The translations under genes were made by a program, and so were the position numbers. Below, piece after piece: positions 47,729 to 60,148 of a stretch of 64,000 bases of DNA. How positions within the stretch are numbered: position 1 is the first letter of the stretch; each line of letters starts with the position of its first letter. The notes below the pieces were generated by a model that was given only the letters and a program-made list of their open reading frames with translations, was not told the origin of the DNA and ran no database searches. This DNA is from Amaurobius ferox. Taxonomy: Eukaryota; Arthropoda; Arachnida; Araneae; Amaurobiidae. The stretch is from the NCBI GenBank assembly GCA_951213105.1, contig OX578148.1, positions 142,668,043 through 142,732,042 on the forward strand. Direction: 5' to 3'.

Positions 47729-48688
47729 ACTTTCCCTGCAATACATGGTAATGTATAGGGAAAGTATTGGAATCATGTCGAGCATCGCAACTCCAGTTTT
47801 CGACGGATCTACACGTTTCAAGACCTCTAGAATACGAAAAACTATTTTTACCGTGAAGTCTGTGTGTGTATCTGTCTGTCTGTCAGTCTGTCTGTGCAGA
47901 TTTTGTATCCACTCTAACTAAAAATGTAATAGAACGAATTTCATAAAATTTGATAGATAAGTCACTTGTGGGCGAATCTGGTTTGATTAGTTTTGGGTAC
48001 GATTCGGGATTCAAGAACCCACCTTTTTTTTTGCAAAATGGTCCGAAAAAGCTTGTATCCACTCTAGCTGAAAAAGTAATGGACCAAATTTCACAAAATT
48101 TGGAAAATAAGTTATTTTATATAACACTCTGGTGCTGATTAGAATTTGGTATTAATCGGAAAAGAACAGCCTGCCATTTTTTTACGAAATGGCCCGCAAA
48201 AATGTCATACATCCACTCTAGCTTAAATACTATACTAATTGACCAAATTTCACAAAATTTGGTAGATAAGTTACTTGTGGGATACTCTAGTGCTGATTAG
48301 ATTTTGGTATTGTTCGGAAAAGAACAATCTGCCTTGTTTTACGAAATGGCCCGCAAAAATCGCCAAAATTAAAAAAAAAGGGTACGTATGTTCACATATA
48401 TCAATTAAATGCTTGTATTATACGTCATTTTTGATGAGGAAAAGAATAAGAACAACTCTATTACTCTATGACTAACCGTTATCGAGATATTTGAGATTTT
48501 TCGTATTTAGTTATGCCACATTTGGAAAAATGTCCAATTACCAAATAAAAACAAAGATTGAATTAAAAATGCAAATTTAATGTTATTTGGTTCAATTAAA
48601 CTCAATCTAATGAATTATTAAAAAAATAAAGAACATATGAATTTGAGTCTGCAGGGAAAGTCATGTGCTATCCACATCGGGATTTTTT
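47729..48688 (+). mobile_element. HINE-B copy 7, complete, 960 bp
   Basis: The head is ACTTTCCCTGCAATACATGG and a core of TCTG/TGTG repeats lies at 47860-47900. The end is TCTGCAGGGAAAGTCATGTG plus a stem-loop with one change (CTATCCACATC). It abuts copies 6 and 8 head to tail with no spacer. It keeps the uninterrupted ATGTCCAATTACCAAATAAA segment that copy 8 has split. Confidence 0.8.
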
Positions 48689-49329
48689 ACTTTCCCTGCA
48701 ATACATGGTAATGTATAGGGAAAGTATTGGAATCATGTCGAAAATAGCAACTCGAATTTTCGACGGATCTACACGTTTCGAGACCTCTAGAATACGAAAA
48801 AACTATTTTTAGCGTGACGTCTCTGTGTGTGTGTCTGTCTGTGCAATGTATGTATCCACTCTAACTCAAAAACTAATAGATCGAATTTCATACAATTTGG
48901 TAGGCAAAACTCTTGGGCGTGACCCTGGGCTGATTAGTTTTTGGTATAATTCGAAAAAAAAGAACCCGCCTTTTTTTGCGAAATGGCCTGCAGAAATCTC
49001 ATGTATTCACTCTAGCTGAAATACTAATTGTCCAAATTTCACAAAATTTAGTAGATAAATCACTTGTGGGACACTCTGGTGCTGATTAGATTTTAGTACG
49101 ATTCGGAAAAGAACAACTTGCCCTTTTTTACGAAATGGCCCGTAAAAATCGCCAATATCTAAAATAAAGGGCTACGTATGTTCAAATGTATCAATTAAAT
49201 GCTTGCTTTATACGTAATTTTTGACGAGGAAGAGAATAAAAACAACTCTATTACTCTAGGACAAACCGTTCTCGAGATATTTGAGTTTTTTTTGCATTTT
49301 TGTTATGCCGCCTTTGGAAAAATGTCCAA

Positions 49330-50924
49330 TCTATATAAATAAAATTGAAAATCTGTCTGTCTGTCTGTTTGTCCCATCATCACGGGAGAACGGCTGAACC
49401 GAATTTGATGAAATTTTGTGGGTAGCCTAGAAATAGCCCCACTTAAAATTTAGTCCGTGTTTTGAGTTTCTACGATCAGTGGTTCTCGAGATATTAGTAA
49501 AAAACGAAATTTTCGTTTGTCTCAACATCACGGGAAAACGACTGAACCGAATTTAATGAAATTTTGTGGATAGCCTTAAAATAGCTCCCCATAAATTTTG
49601 TCCAAGTTTCGAGTTTCTAAGACCAAGGGTTGTCGAGATATTAATGAAAAACCGAACTTTTTCTTAGATCTACTCTCCAACTCCGTGGTTTATCCAAACG
49701 GAAAGGATGTAAATCGTTTGTTTTAAACGCCAAAATGAAATAAAACTTTATTTCCGAGTTTGGTGCAGGATTTTTGCATTAATTAGTCACTATAGGAAAA
49801 CATGAATTGTTTGAAACATGAATTTAAATGGGAAAATCTACCTCCGTGGTTATATTTCACAAGCTTTTACTCAACGATTAAAGAAATAAAAGTATAAAGA
49901 AATCAAAATGGCTATTTAATTTCGCATTTTATGAGGAAGATTCTATCTTATATCATGTTGCTCGGCAACGGAATGAAATTAAATGTGTTGTTAATATTTA
50001 TTATTATTTTTTCTATTTGAATAATAAATAAATGGATGTAAATATATATATTTTAAATGAACGGTTTGATTGTTCTTTTAATTATATAAATTGCAGACTG
50101 TGTGTACATAACTTTCATTTATTTTAGCAAAGAGGTTTCAAGCTCATATATTGTGTTTAGCTAATAAACTCATATATTGTGTTTACCCAATAAACTCATT
50201 TAGCCGATTGTTGAAGCAGAAAAAGAGTAGAGTGGGTGTATGTATCTTTTAATATAATTTTACTGTTTACATTTAGTATATACAAACGGGATCAGGATAT
50301 TTTATTCTTCAGATCTGCAAATTCAGAGCTACGAATTTAGAGGAATATCTCTAAATAACTTGGTAACTTTTCCAAATTAGTGGAAATGTCTCCAAATTGA
50401 TAAAAATGACCCAAATCAATGAAATTAAATTTGTTTTTTTAGAATAAAGTTCTGAAATGATGTTTCTGTAGCATTTGTCGGTCAGTCCATCCATCTTACT
50501 TAGTAACACATATAAGGAATTTTTTTAATATCACCAAATTGGTAAAAATATTTCTAAATCCATAAAAATATCATGAAATTGATAAAATCGCGCTTAATAG
50601 ATGAAATTAATTGTGTTTTGTTAGGGGACAGTATTGTGATGATGTTTCGTCAATTTGTCGCATAATGGGATTATCAGTTCTACAGTCCCACTTGGCGATA
50701 AATTTGGCGATTTTTTAAGTTATAGCTAAATTGACGAAAATGTCGCCAAACCTTCCATGGAGATTGCATTATTCAGATGATATGATTTCCATCAATTTAT
50801 TTAAAGCAATTGATATCATGTCGCTTAGCAACGGATCCAATATGTTATGCGGCATATGATTTTTATTAAATCTTTTCCGATTTGAATAGTAAAAATATGT
50901 ATCTATATAAATAAAAATGAAAAT

Positions 50925-50957
<33 letters not shown>

Positions 50958-53846
50958 CCATCATCACGGGAGAACGGCTGAACCGAATTTGATGAAATTT
51001 TGTGGGTAGCCTAGAAATAGCCCCACTTAAAATTTAGTCTATGGCTGGAATTTCTACGACCAGTGGTTCTCGAGATATTAGTAAAAAACGAAACTTTCGT
51101 TTGTCTCATCATCACGAGAGAACGGCTGAACCGAATTTAATGAAATTTTGTGGGTGGCCTTGAAATAGCCCCCATAAATTTTTCCCAAGTTTCAAGTTTC
51201 TAAGACTAGGGGTTGTTGAGATATTAATGAAAAACGGAACTTTTTTTATAGGAGTTCTACTCTCCAACTCCGTTGTTTATCCAAACGGAAAGGATAAAAA
51301 TCGTTTGTTTAAAGCGTCAAAGGGAATTAAAACATTATTTTTGAGTTTGATGCAGGATTTTTGCATTAAATAGTCACTATCTGAAAGCATGAAATGTTTG
51401 AAACATGAATTTAAATGGAAAAATCTACCTCCATGTATTTCACAAACTTTTACTCAACGATTAGAAGTATAAAGAAATTAAAATGGTTATTTAATTTCGC
51501 ATTTTATGAGGAAGATTCTATCTTATATCATGTTGCACGGCAAAGGAATGGAATTAAATGTGTTTGTTAATGATTATTATTATTTTTTCTATTTGTATAA
51601 TAAATAAATGGATGTAAAAATATATTTTATAAATGAACGGTTTGATTGTTCTTTTAATTATATATATTGCGGACAGCGGACATTACTTTTATTTATTTTA
51701 GCAAAGAGGTATATATTGTGTTTGTACAAGCTCATATATTGTGTTTAGCTAATAAACTCATAATAAATGAACGGTTTGATTGTTCTTTTAATAATATATA
51801 TTGCGAACTGCGTACATCACACTTTTATTTATTTTAGCAAAGAAGTTTCAAAGCTCATATATTGTGGTTAGCTAATAAACTCATATATTGTGTTTACCCA
51901 ATAAATTCATTTAGCCGATTGTTGAAGCAGAAAAAGAGTAGAACGGATGTATGTATCTTCTAATACAATTTTAGTGTTTTCATTTAGTATATATACAGAC
52001 GGGATATGGATATTTTATTCTTCAGATCTGTAAATTTAGAGCTACGAATTTAGCGGAATATCTCTAAATAACTTGGTAACTTTTCTTAAACTTTACCAAA
52101 TTAGAGGAAATATCTCCAAATTGATAAAAATGACCCAAATCAATGAAATTAAATTTGTTTTTTTAGAATAGAGTACTGAAATGATGTTTCTGTAGCATTT
52201 GTCGGTCAGCCCATCCATCCTACTTAGTAACGCATTTAACTAATTTTTTTAATATCACTAAATTGATAAAAATATTTGTAAATCCATAAAAATATCATGG
52301 AGACGAAAATGGCGCCAAACCGTCCATGAAGATCACATTATTCAGACGACATGATTTCCATCAATTTATTTGAAGCAGATGATATCATGTCGCTTAGCAA
52401 CGGATCCAATGTGTTATGTGTCATACGATTTTTATTAAATCTAATAAAAATGTGTATATAAAATAAATTTCATTGACATTGCATTTTTGACTGGATAATA
52501 TCAATTACGGTCTTCAGGTTTAAACATCATTATTATTGATATTTCGGGGACAGTTGATTCAGGAATTATTGATATTTTCAAATTATTATGCCATTGTTTC
52601 ATTATGACGAAAATTGTTGAAACTCATATATAGTACGTTGTACAAGTAATCTTCTACAAATGCACAGGTATATCTTCTAATCTACGAGAATATAAGTAGT
52701 ACAGGTATATTGGCAAAATTTTTATATATGTTGGCATATATTGGAATCAATTACGACCTTCTGGTATTAAGATTACGGGGATTTTTGATACTTTCAATTT
52801 ATTACGTCATCTTTTTTATTTTGGTAAATATTTTTAAGACTCATATTACAATATGTTTAAGCTTCTACTAACACACTGGCATATTTTCTAATTTGCGACA
52901 ATATAAGTAGTACGTGGTTGCATATATTGATTCAATTCTTTTTTTGTGTGTGAATTTGTTCACAAAAGGGGCCAGAATATTTCATTCTTCAGATTTGCCC
53001 GTGAAGATAATTTTGCATTGTGAGAACAGATATTCTTAAACTTCTCTTTATGAGCAATAAATTTAATATTTTATCAGAATTTGCACATGATTGCGAATTA
53101 TAAGTTTTTTTATATTATATACTCCGTACGAAGGACGGGTATGCTGCTAGTATAAAATAAATTTCATTGACATTGAATTTTTGACTGGATAATATCAATT
53201 ACGGTCTTCAGGTTTAAACATCATTATTATTGATATTTTCGGGGACTGTTGATTCAGGGATTACTGATATTTTCAAATTATTATGGAATTGTTTTATTAT
53301 GACGAAAATTGTTGAAACTCATATATAGTAAGTTGTACGAGTAATCTTCTACAAATGCATGGGTATATCTCCCAATCTACGAGAATATAAGTAGTACAGG
53401 TATATTGGCATATATTTTGATATATATTGACATATATTCGAATCAATTACGATCTTCTGGTATTAAGATTACGTGGATTTTTGATACTTTCAATTTTTTA
53501 TGTCATCTCTTTTATTTTGGCAAATATTTTTGAGACTCATATTGCAATACGGGTAAGCTTCTACTAACACACTGGCATATTTTCTAATCTGCGACAATAT
53601 AAGTAGTACGGGGTTGCATATGTTGATTCAATTCCTTTTTTTTTTGTAAATTTGCATACAAAAGGGGCCAGGATGGTTTATTCTTCAGATCTGCCCGTGA
53701 AGATAATTTTGCATAGTGAGAACAGATATTCTTAAACTTCTCTTTATGAGCAATAAATTTAATATTTTAACAGAATTTGCACATGATTGCGAATTATAAA
53801 TTTTTTTTTATTATACACTCCGTACGAAGAACGGGTATGCTGCTAG
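49330..53846 (+). mobile_element. Helitron H1 (interrupted by H2)
   Basis: The 5' end TCTATATAAATAAAATTG is followed by a (CTGT)n stretch, CGGGAGAACGGCTGAACCGA and other family segments up to 50901. It resumes at 53151 with TATAAAATAAATTTCATTG and ends ACGGGTATGCTGCTAG at 53846. Without H2 it is 2,268 bp, close to H3 (2,272 bp). The short frames (ENLPPWLYFTS-type) are shared with H3 but contain no Rep or helicase motifs. Confidence 0.8.
50902..53150 (+). mobile_element. Helitron H2, nested in H1
   Basis: It starts TCTATATAAATAAAAATGAA after ...ATATGTA and ends ACGGGTATGCTGCTAG before TATAAAATAAA. The site is A^T, with no target duplication. At 2,249 bp it is the same family as H1. It keeps its own intact version of the site into which it inserted (GTGTATATAAAATAAATTT near 52450). 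Confidence 0.85.
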
Positions 53847-54022
53847 TATGGAATATAATTAACGTAAATAATGCAACAATACGTACTGCAGATTTTTATA
53901 TTCATACTCATCGCTTTCATTTCTAAGACTCAGAGTAATTCAATTAATGCAATAGCTAACAACGTTTCAGCCTATACCATATAATGTTTTCTATTTCCTC
54001 GTGAAAAAAGAATTTTCCATTA
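53847..54022. other. non-Helitron DNA between H1 and the mariner
   Basis: This sequence is not found elsewhere in the window. With 55359-56039 it forms about 0.85 kb of unrelated DNA inside the composite block. Confidence 0.6.
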
Positions 54023-54024
54023 TA

Positions 54025-55356
54025 CGAGGCATGTTTTTTAAGTAAGTACCGTTTTGGAATTAAAAAAAGACGTGCAAAGATATCGCAATAATTTTATTTC
54101 TACATGAAAGCCTGTGCGTTAATCTACTTTTCTACATAATTTCCGTGAATATTGAGGCACTTGTCATAACATGGCACCAGTTTTTGAATACCCTCCTCAT
54201 AAAATTCTGCCGCCTGACTTGTTAACCACTGTATCACAACTGTTTTGACTTCGTTATCGTCTTGAAGACGCTGTCCACCCAGGTGTTTCTTCAAGTGCAG
54301 GAACAAATGGTAGTCGCTGGGCGCCAGATCAGGGCTGTATGGAGGATGATCTAGAGTTTCCCATTTAAAAGATTTGATGAGATCTTTGGTCCGATTAGCC
54401 ACATGTGGACGGGCATTGTCATGCAGCAAAACGATACCCTTACTCAACTTGCCACGTCCTTTGTTCTGGATTGCACGACGCAGATTGTTCAATGTCTCAC
54501 AATAAGACGCTGCATTGATTGTCTCATTACGAGGCAGAAACTCCACTAGCAATACTCCTTTTTTGTCCCAAAAAACTGTGCACATGATTTTCCGGGCAGA
54601 AATTGTTTGCTTAAACTTCACTCTTTTGGGTGATGATGAATGTCGCCATTCCATGGATTGTTGTTTTGATTCTGGTGTGACGTAGGCCACCCATGTTTCG
54701 TCACCAGTAACAATTTGGTCTAAAAAATCTTCACCTTCATTGTGGTACCGCTCAAGGAAAGTCAATGCACTGCCTAAACGTTGGGTTTTGTGCAAATCCG
54801 TCAACATTTTTGGAACCCAACGTGAACACAATTTCCGGTAATTCAAGTTCTCGGTCACAATGCGATACAAAACACTACGAGAATATTGAGGAAACCAGTC
54901 GCACATTGATGAAATTGTAAAGCGTCTGTTTTCTCTCACCTTTTCTTCCACTTTCTGCACCAAATCTTCATTAAAAACCGAAGGACGCCCACTCCGTTCT
55001 TCATCATGCACATTTGTGCGGCCATCTTTAAATGCTCTCACCCATTTCCTTACCATTCCATCACTCATAATGTTTTGTCCGTAAACTTCACAGATCTCAC
55101 GATGAATATCGATCGGTTTTACGCCTTTAGCACTAAGAAATCGTATAACAGCCCGTACTTCACAATCGGCGGGACTCACGATTGTCGGAGGCATCTTAAA
55201 CACTCAGTAAACAACGTATACAATGAAGAATCAGACTGTAATGGCGTCAGTGCGTAGACAAGAGATGTAGGTAACCAGCGCGCATGCGCGGAACGCCGAC
55301 CGTAGCGCTGCGGCGGCGGAATCGTAAAACGGTACTTACATAAAAAACATGCCTCG
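54025..55356 (-). mobile_element. mariner transposon, apparently intact
   Basis: The 31-bp terminal inverted repeats (54025-54055 and 55326-55356) begin CGAGGCATGTTTTTTA and differ at one position (A/T at base 17). TA duplications flank them (54023-54024 and 55357-55358). The 1,332-bp length and single transposase frame are typical for mariner. It lies in the non-Helitron DNA between H1 and H3. Confidence 0.95.
54124..55203 (-). CDS. mariner transposase, full length (359 aa)
   Basis: Cuts and pastes the surrounding mariner by binding its terminal inverted repeats and joining the element at TA dinucleotides. The N-terminal half (about residues 12-115) has the two helix-turn-helix regions, including SDGMVRKWVRAFKDGR (47-62) and the linker DEERSGRPS (67-75). 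WVPKMLT lies at 129-135. The catalytic triad is intact: D168 in TGDETW, D262 in LLHDNARPH and D297 in YSPDLAPSDYHLF, with 34 residues between the last two (DD34D). Length is near the usual 340-360. No stop or frameshift. I used the start at 55203; a second ATG three codons in (MPPT) is equally plausible. Expression and activity are unknown. Confidence 0.95.
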   Translation of the reverse strand: MFKMPPTIVSPADCEVRAVIRFLSAKGVKPIDIHREICEVYGQNIMSDGMVRKWVRAFKDGRTNVHDEERSGRPSVFNEDLVQKVEEKVRENRRFTISSMCDWFPQYSRSVLYRIVTENLNYRKLCSRWVPKMLTDLHKTQRLGSALTFLERYHNEGEDFLDQIVTGDETWVAYVTPESKQQSMEWRHSSSPKRVKFKQTISARKIMCTVFWDKKGVLLVEFLPRNETINAASYCETLNNLRRAIQNKGRGKLSKGIVLLHDNARPHVANRTKDLIKSFKWETLDHPPYSPDLAPSDYHLFLHLKKHLGGQRLQDDNEVKTVVIQWLTSQAAEFYEEGIQKLVPCYDKCLNIHGNYVEK

Positions 55357-55358
55357 TA

Positions 55359-56039
55359 TATACTGAATAAGAACTAATTTCGTAACAATGTATCTAACAG
55401 TTTAAGCAAAAATCAGGTAACTTCTGACTATATGGATATTTGTTTTGAAATATAGATTGAGTTTCGTTCTAGAATAATTGCATTGCCTTTACGCAAAGAA
55501 TTTTTCTTATTCCTATTCGCAAATTTCACCGTTTATAAAAACACTAATAGAAACCCCATGAAGCGGATATTCTTTTTGCCTTTTCTTGCGCAAAATATTT
55601 GTTAATTAATTACTTTCATTCTTTCGAAGTAATTATTAGATTCAGGTATAGGCTTAAATAACAATAAATATGATACATATTTATTGTTATTTAATATTTA
55701 TTATTCATTATTATGTATTCAAATTATACAGCTGCTTGAAACCCTATAGTGAGATAGTGATCATCCTGAACTAACGGATAGAAATTACCAAAATACTAGC
55801 AGATATATCCAACATTAATTGTGATTTAAAGTAGAACATCCAATAATCCGCCATGTCCAAGACTTTAACAGTGACTGTTTACTAAATTTGTCAGATTATT
55901 GAATGTCAAACTAAAATGGGGAAAATATAAGAAATTATTTTGAAATTAAGAAAATCAACAATAAATGTGATATTTATTTGCCTAAAGATTACACAAATCC
56001 GATTACATTTTTAAATCTTTATCCCTAGACTTAATTAAG
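55359..56039. other. non-Helitron DNA between the mariner and H3
   Basis: AT-rich, no gene or repeat recognised. Together with 53847-54022 it is candidate captured host DNA. Confidence 0.55.
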
Positions 56040-58311
56040 TCTATATAAATAAAATTGAAAATCTGTCTGTCTGTCTGTCTGTTTGTCCCATCATCACGGG
56101 AGAACGGCTGAACCGGATTTGATGAAATTTGGTGGGTAGCCTAGAAATAGCCACACTTAAAATTTAGTCTGTGTTTTGAGTTTCTACGACCAGTGGTTCT
56201 CGAGATATTAGTAAAAAACGAAATTTTCGTTTGTCTCATCATCACGAAAAAACGGCTGAACCGAATTTAATGAAATTTTGTGGATAGCCTTGAAATAGCC
56301 CCCCATAAATTTAGTCCAAGTTTCGAGTTTCTAAGACCAGGGGTTGTCGATATATTGATGAAAAACGAAACTTTTTCCTATGAGTTATACTCTCCAACTC
56401 CGTGGTTTATTCAAACGGAAAGGATGAAAATCGTTTGTTTAAAACGGCGAAATGAAATAAAACTTTATTTCCGAGTTTGGTGCAGGATTTTTGCATTAAT
56501 TAGTCACTATCGGAAAACACGAATTGTTTGAAACATGAATTTAAATGGGAAAATCTACCTCCGTGGTTATATTTCACAAGCTTTTACTCAACGATTAAAA
56601 GTATAAAGAAATCAAAATGGCTATTTAATTTCGCATTTTATGAGGAAGATTCTATCTTATATCATGTTGCTCGGCAACGGAATGAAATTAAATGTGTTGT
56701 TAATATTTATTATTATTTTTTCTATTTGAATAATAAATAAATGGATGTAAAAATATATTTTTAAATGAAAGGTTTGGTTGTTCTTTTAATTATATAAATT
56801 GCGAACTGCGTACATCATTTTCATTTATTTTAGCAAAGAGGTTTCCAGCTCATATACTGTGTTTAGCTAATAAACTCATATATTGTGTTTACCCAATAAA
56901 TTCATTTAGCCGATTGTTGAAGCAGAAAAAGAGTAGAACGGCTGTATCTTATAATACAATTTTACTGTTTTCATTTAGTATATACAAACGGGATCAGGAT
57001 ATTTTATTCTTCAGATCTGCAAATTCAGAACTACGAATTTAGAGGAATATCTCTAAATAACTTGGTAACTTTTCTTAAACTTTACCAAATTAGTGGAAAT
57101 GTCTCCAAATTGATAAAAATGACCCAAATCAATGAAATTAAATTTGTTTTTTTTTAGAATAAAGTACTGAAATGATGTTTCTGTAGCATTTGTCGGTCAG
57201 TTCATCCATCCTACTTAGTAACACATTTAAGGGGTTTTTTTAATATCACCAAATTGGTAAAAATATTTCTAAATCTATAAAAAATATCATGAAATTGATA
57301 AAATCGCGCTTAATAAATGAAATTAATTGTGTTTTGTTAGGGGATAGTATTGTGATGATGTTTCGTCAATTTGTCGCATAATGGGATTATCAGTTCTACA
57401 GTCCCACTTGGCGATAAATTTGGCGATTTTTTAAGTTATAGCTAAATTGACGAAAATGTCGCCAAACCTTCCATGGGGATTGCATTATTCTGATGATATG
57501 ATTTCCATCAATTTATTTAAAGCAATTGATATTATGTCACTTAGCAACGGATCCAATATGTTATGCGGCATATGATTTTTATTAAATCTTTTCCGATTTG
57601 AATAGTAAAAATATGTAAATAAAATAAACTTCATTGACATTGAATTTTTGACTGGATAATATCAATTACGGTCTTCAGGTTTAAACATCATTATTATTGA
57701 TATTTTCGGGGACTGTTGATTCAGGGATTACTGATAATTTCAAATTATTATGGAATTGTTTTATTATGACGAAAATTGTTGAAACTCATATATAGTACGT
57801 TGTACGAGTAATCTTCTACAAATGCATGGGTATATATTCCAATCTACGAGAATATAAGTAGTACAGATATATTGGCATATATTTTGATATATTGGCATAT
57901 ATTCGAATCAATTACGACCTTCTGGTATTAAGATTACGGGGATTATTGATACTTTCAATTTTTTATGTCATCTCTTTTATTTTGGCAAATATTTTTGAGA
58001 CACATATTGCAATACGGGTAAGCTTCTACTAACACACTGGCATATTTTCTAATCTGCGACAATATAAGTAGTACGGGGTTGCATATATTGATTCAATTCC
58101 TTTTTTTTTTGTAAATTTGCTTACAAATGGGGCCAGGATGTTTTATTCTTCAGATCTGCCCGTGAAGATAATTTTGCATAGTGAGAACAGATATTCTTAA
58201 ACTTCTGTTTATGAGCAACAAATTTAATATTTTAACAGAATTTGCACATGATTGCGAATTATAAATTTCTTTATATTATATACTCCGTACGAAGAACGGG
58301 TATGCTGCTAG
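56040..58311 (+). mobile_element. Helitron H3
   Basis: 5' end TCTATATAAATAAAATTGAA, 3' end ACGGGTATGCTGCTAG, 2,272 bp, uninterrupted. The base before its 5' end is G rather than the expected A. It keeps the segment ATATGTAAATAAAATAAAC, the site at which H1 and H4 carry other Helitrons. Two small frames (56280-56531 and 56528-56740) lack Rep/helicase motifs. Confidence 0.85.
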
Positions 58312-59146
58312 TTACCTAATAAAAGTAGAAATTGAATTAAAAATGAAAATTTTGTGTTCTTTCGTGCAATTAAACTCAATTTAATGAGTTCTTAAAGAAA
58401 TATAGAGAGAATGAAGTCACATCTGCAGGGAAAGTCATGTGCTGCACACATCAAATTTTTTATTAATTATGTTACTTATTTTACGTGTAGAAATATTAAA
58501 ACCATGCTTTTCACATTTTTTTAAACTATATAAATTAAATTAAAAACCTGTCTGTCTGTTTGTTTGTCCTATCATCACGGGAGAACGGCTGAACCGAATT
58601 TAATGAAATTTTGTGGATAGCAATGAAATAGCCCTCCATATATATAGTCTAAGTTTAAACTTTCTAAGACCAGGGGTTGTCAAGATATTAATGAAAAACA
58701 AAACTTTTGGTTTATCTAAACAAAAAGGTTAAAAGTCGTTTGTTTAAAACGCGAAGGTGAATTAACACTTTATCTCTGAGGTTGGTGAAAGATTTTTGCT
58801 CTAATCACTGTCTGAAAGCATGAATTGTTTGAAACATGAATTTAAATGGAAAAACTATCACCATGGTTTATTTTTCACACTCCACAAAAAGTATAAAGAA
58901 ATCAAAATGGTTATTTAATTTCGCATTTTATGAGGAAGATTGTATCTTATATCATGTTGCTCAGCAACGCAAGTAAATTAAATGTGTTTTTAATTTTTAT
59001 TATTATTTTTTCGATTTGAATAATAAATAAATGGATATAAAAATATATTTTATAAATGAACCGTTTGATGTTTTTTTAATTATATTATTTGCAAACTGCG
59101 TACATCACTTTAATATATTCTGACAAAGTTTTCAAGCTTATATATT

Positions 59147-60148
59147 ACTTTCCTTATATACATAAGGTATAAGGAAAGTATTGTGACGGGGTCGAAAATT
59201 CGAATTCAAGTTTTCGACGGGAAAGCACGTTTCAAGCATCCCTGATCACGAATTAAACATTTTTGAAGTGATGTCCGTGTGTGTGTGTGTGTGTGTGTGA
59301 AAGCGTGTGTGTGTATGTGTGTGTCAGTGAGTCTGTGGAGACGATAACTGACGAACGAATGGACCGATTTAAACGAAATTTGGTACAAAAATCACAATCC
59401 GTAAACACTGGAAGCCTATTGTTTTTATACGTAATCGAATGTTCAGAATCCCCCTAAATTTTCGAGTGAAATTTTAAAAAAATCGTCAAAAAATCAAAAC
59501 CGCTAATAAAGTTACGCAAATAGGCATTTCTTATGTAATTTTTCATTAGAAAACGATTGACATAAATTTTAGAACGCTAACATGAACCGTTCTGGAGATA
59601 TTGCACATTTTTAAAAAAAATTATCAAAAAGTTATATAAAATTAAAAAAAAATATTTCCTATTGAGAAACATTTTCACTTTTCATATGTAATACCATGCG
59701 ATATATTGGGTGACATCATTCTCGTGGATCTAGCTCATTCCATTCATGAGAAAAGATAATTTGAGTACTACTTTTGTATTTGAACGCCAATAGTCATTTA
59801 TCTGCTGTAAGAATAACTTATTTCTCTGTCCATAACGCTTGGCGAGATTTTGGCGACGAATTTGAAGGAATTTCACCAACTTGGCGACATTTTTAATTGT
59901 TGCCAAATTGATAAAAATTACGCTAAATCAATGAAAATGACGGCGAATTGAAGACAATTCATTATCTAAGAATATAAGTATCTACTATAAGAATCAAGAA
60001 TATAAACATCTACTATAAGAATCAAGAATATAAGTATCTATCAAGAATATAAATATCTACTATAAGAATAACATTTTTTTAACCTGTGAAAGTAGTAAAT
60101 TCATTGCATTATATAAGGAAAGTCATGTGTTGCCCACATCAGATTTTT
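59147..60148 (+). mobile_element. HINE-A copy 8, complete, in a Helitron
   Basis: The head is ACTTTCCTTATATACATAAG with its palindromic partner. The GT core (59275-59325) also holds AAGCG interruptions. Local ATAAGAATCAAGAATATAA repeats lie at 59990-60060. The 3' end is TATAAGGAAAGTCATGTGTT, then CCCACATCAGATTTTT. The broken Helitron segment (TATAT / TGTGTTTAG) shows T^T insertion without duplication. Confidence 0.85.

Larger units (their letters stand above)
49330..58311 (+). mobile_element. composite Helitron block, 8,982 bp, in an A^T site
   Basis: The block starts TCTATATAAATAAAATTGAA and ends GGGTATGCTGCTAG, the TC...CTAG signature of canonical Helitrons, with a hairpin-forming CCGTAC-GAAG-AACGG just before the end. 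It contains Helitron copy H1 with H2 nested in it, non-repeat DNA with a mariner, and Helitron copy H3. No Rep/helicase gene was found, so it is non-autonomous. Confidence 0.75.
48689..58460 (+). mobile_element. HINE-B copy 8, split by a 9-kb Helitron block
   Basis: The left part (48689-49329) ends AAAAATGTCCAA; the right part (58312-58460) resumes TTACCTAATAAAAGTAGAAA and finishes with TGCAGGGAAAGTCATGTGCT and CACATCAAATTTTT. Joined, this matches copies 6 and 7 without gain or loss, so the block inserted between A and T. Confidence 0.85.

Noticed and set aside
56280..56740. Helitron Rep/helicase gene
   Set aside because: The two small frames carry no Rep HUH or helicase motifs and the element is only 2.27 kb.
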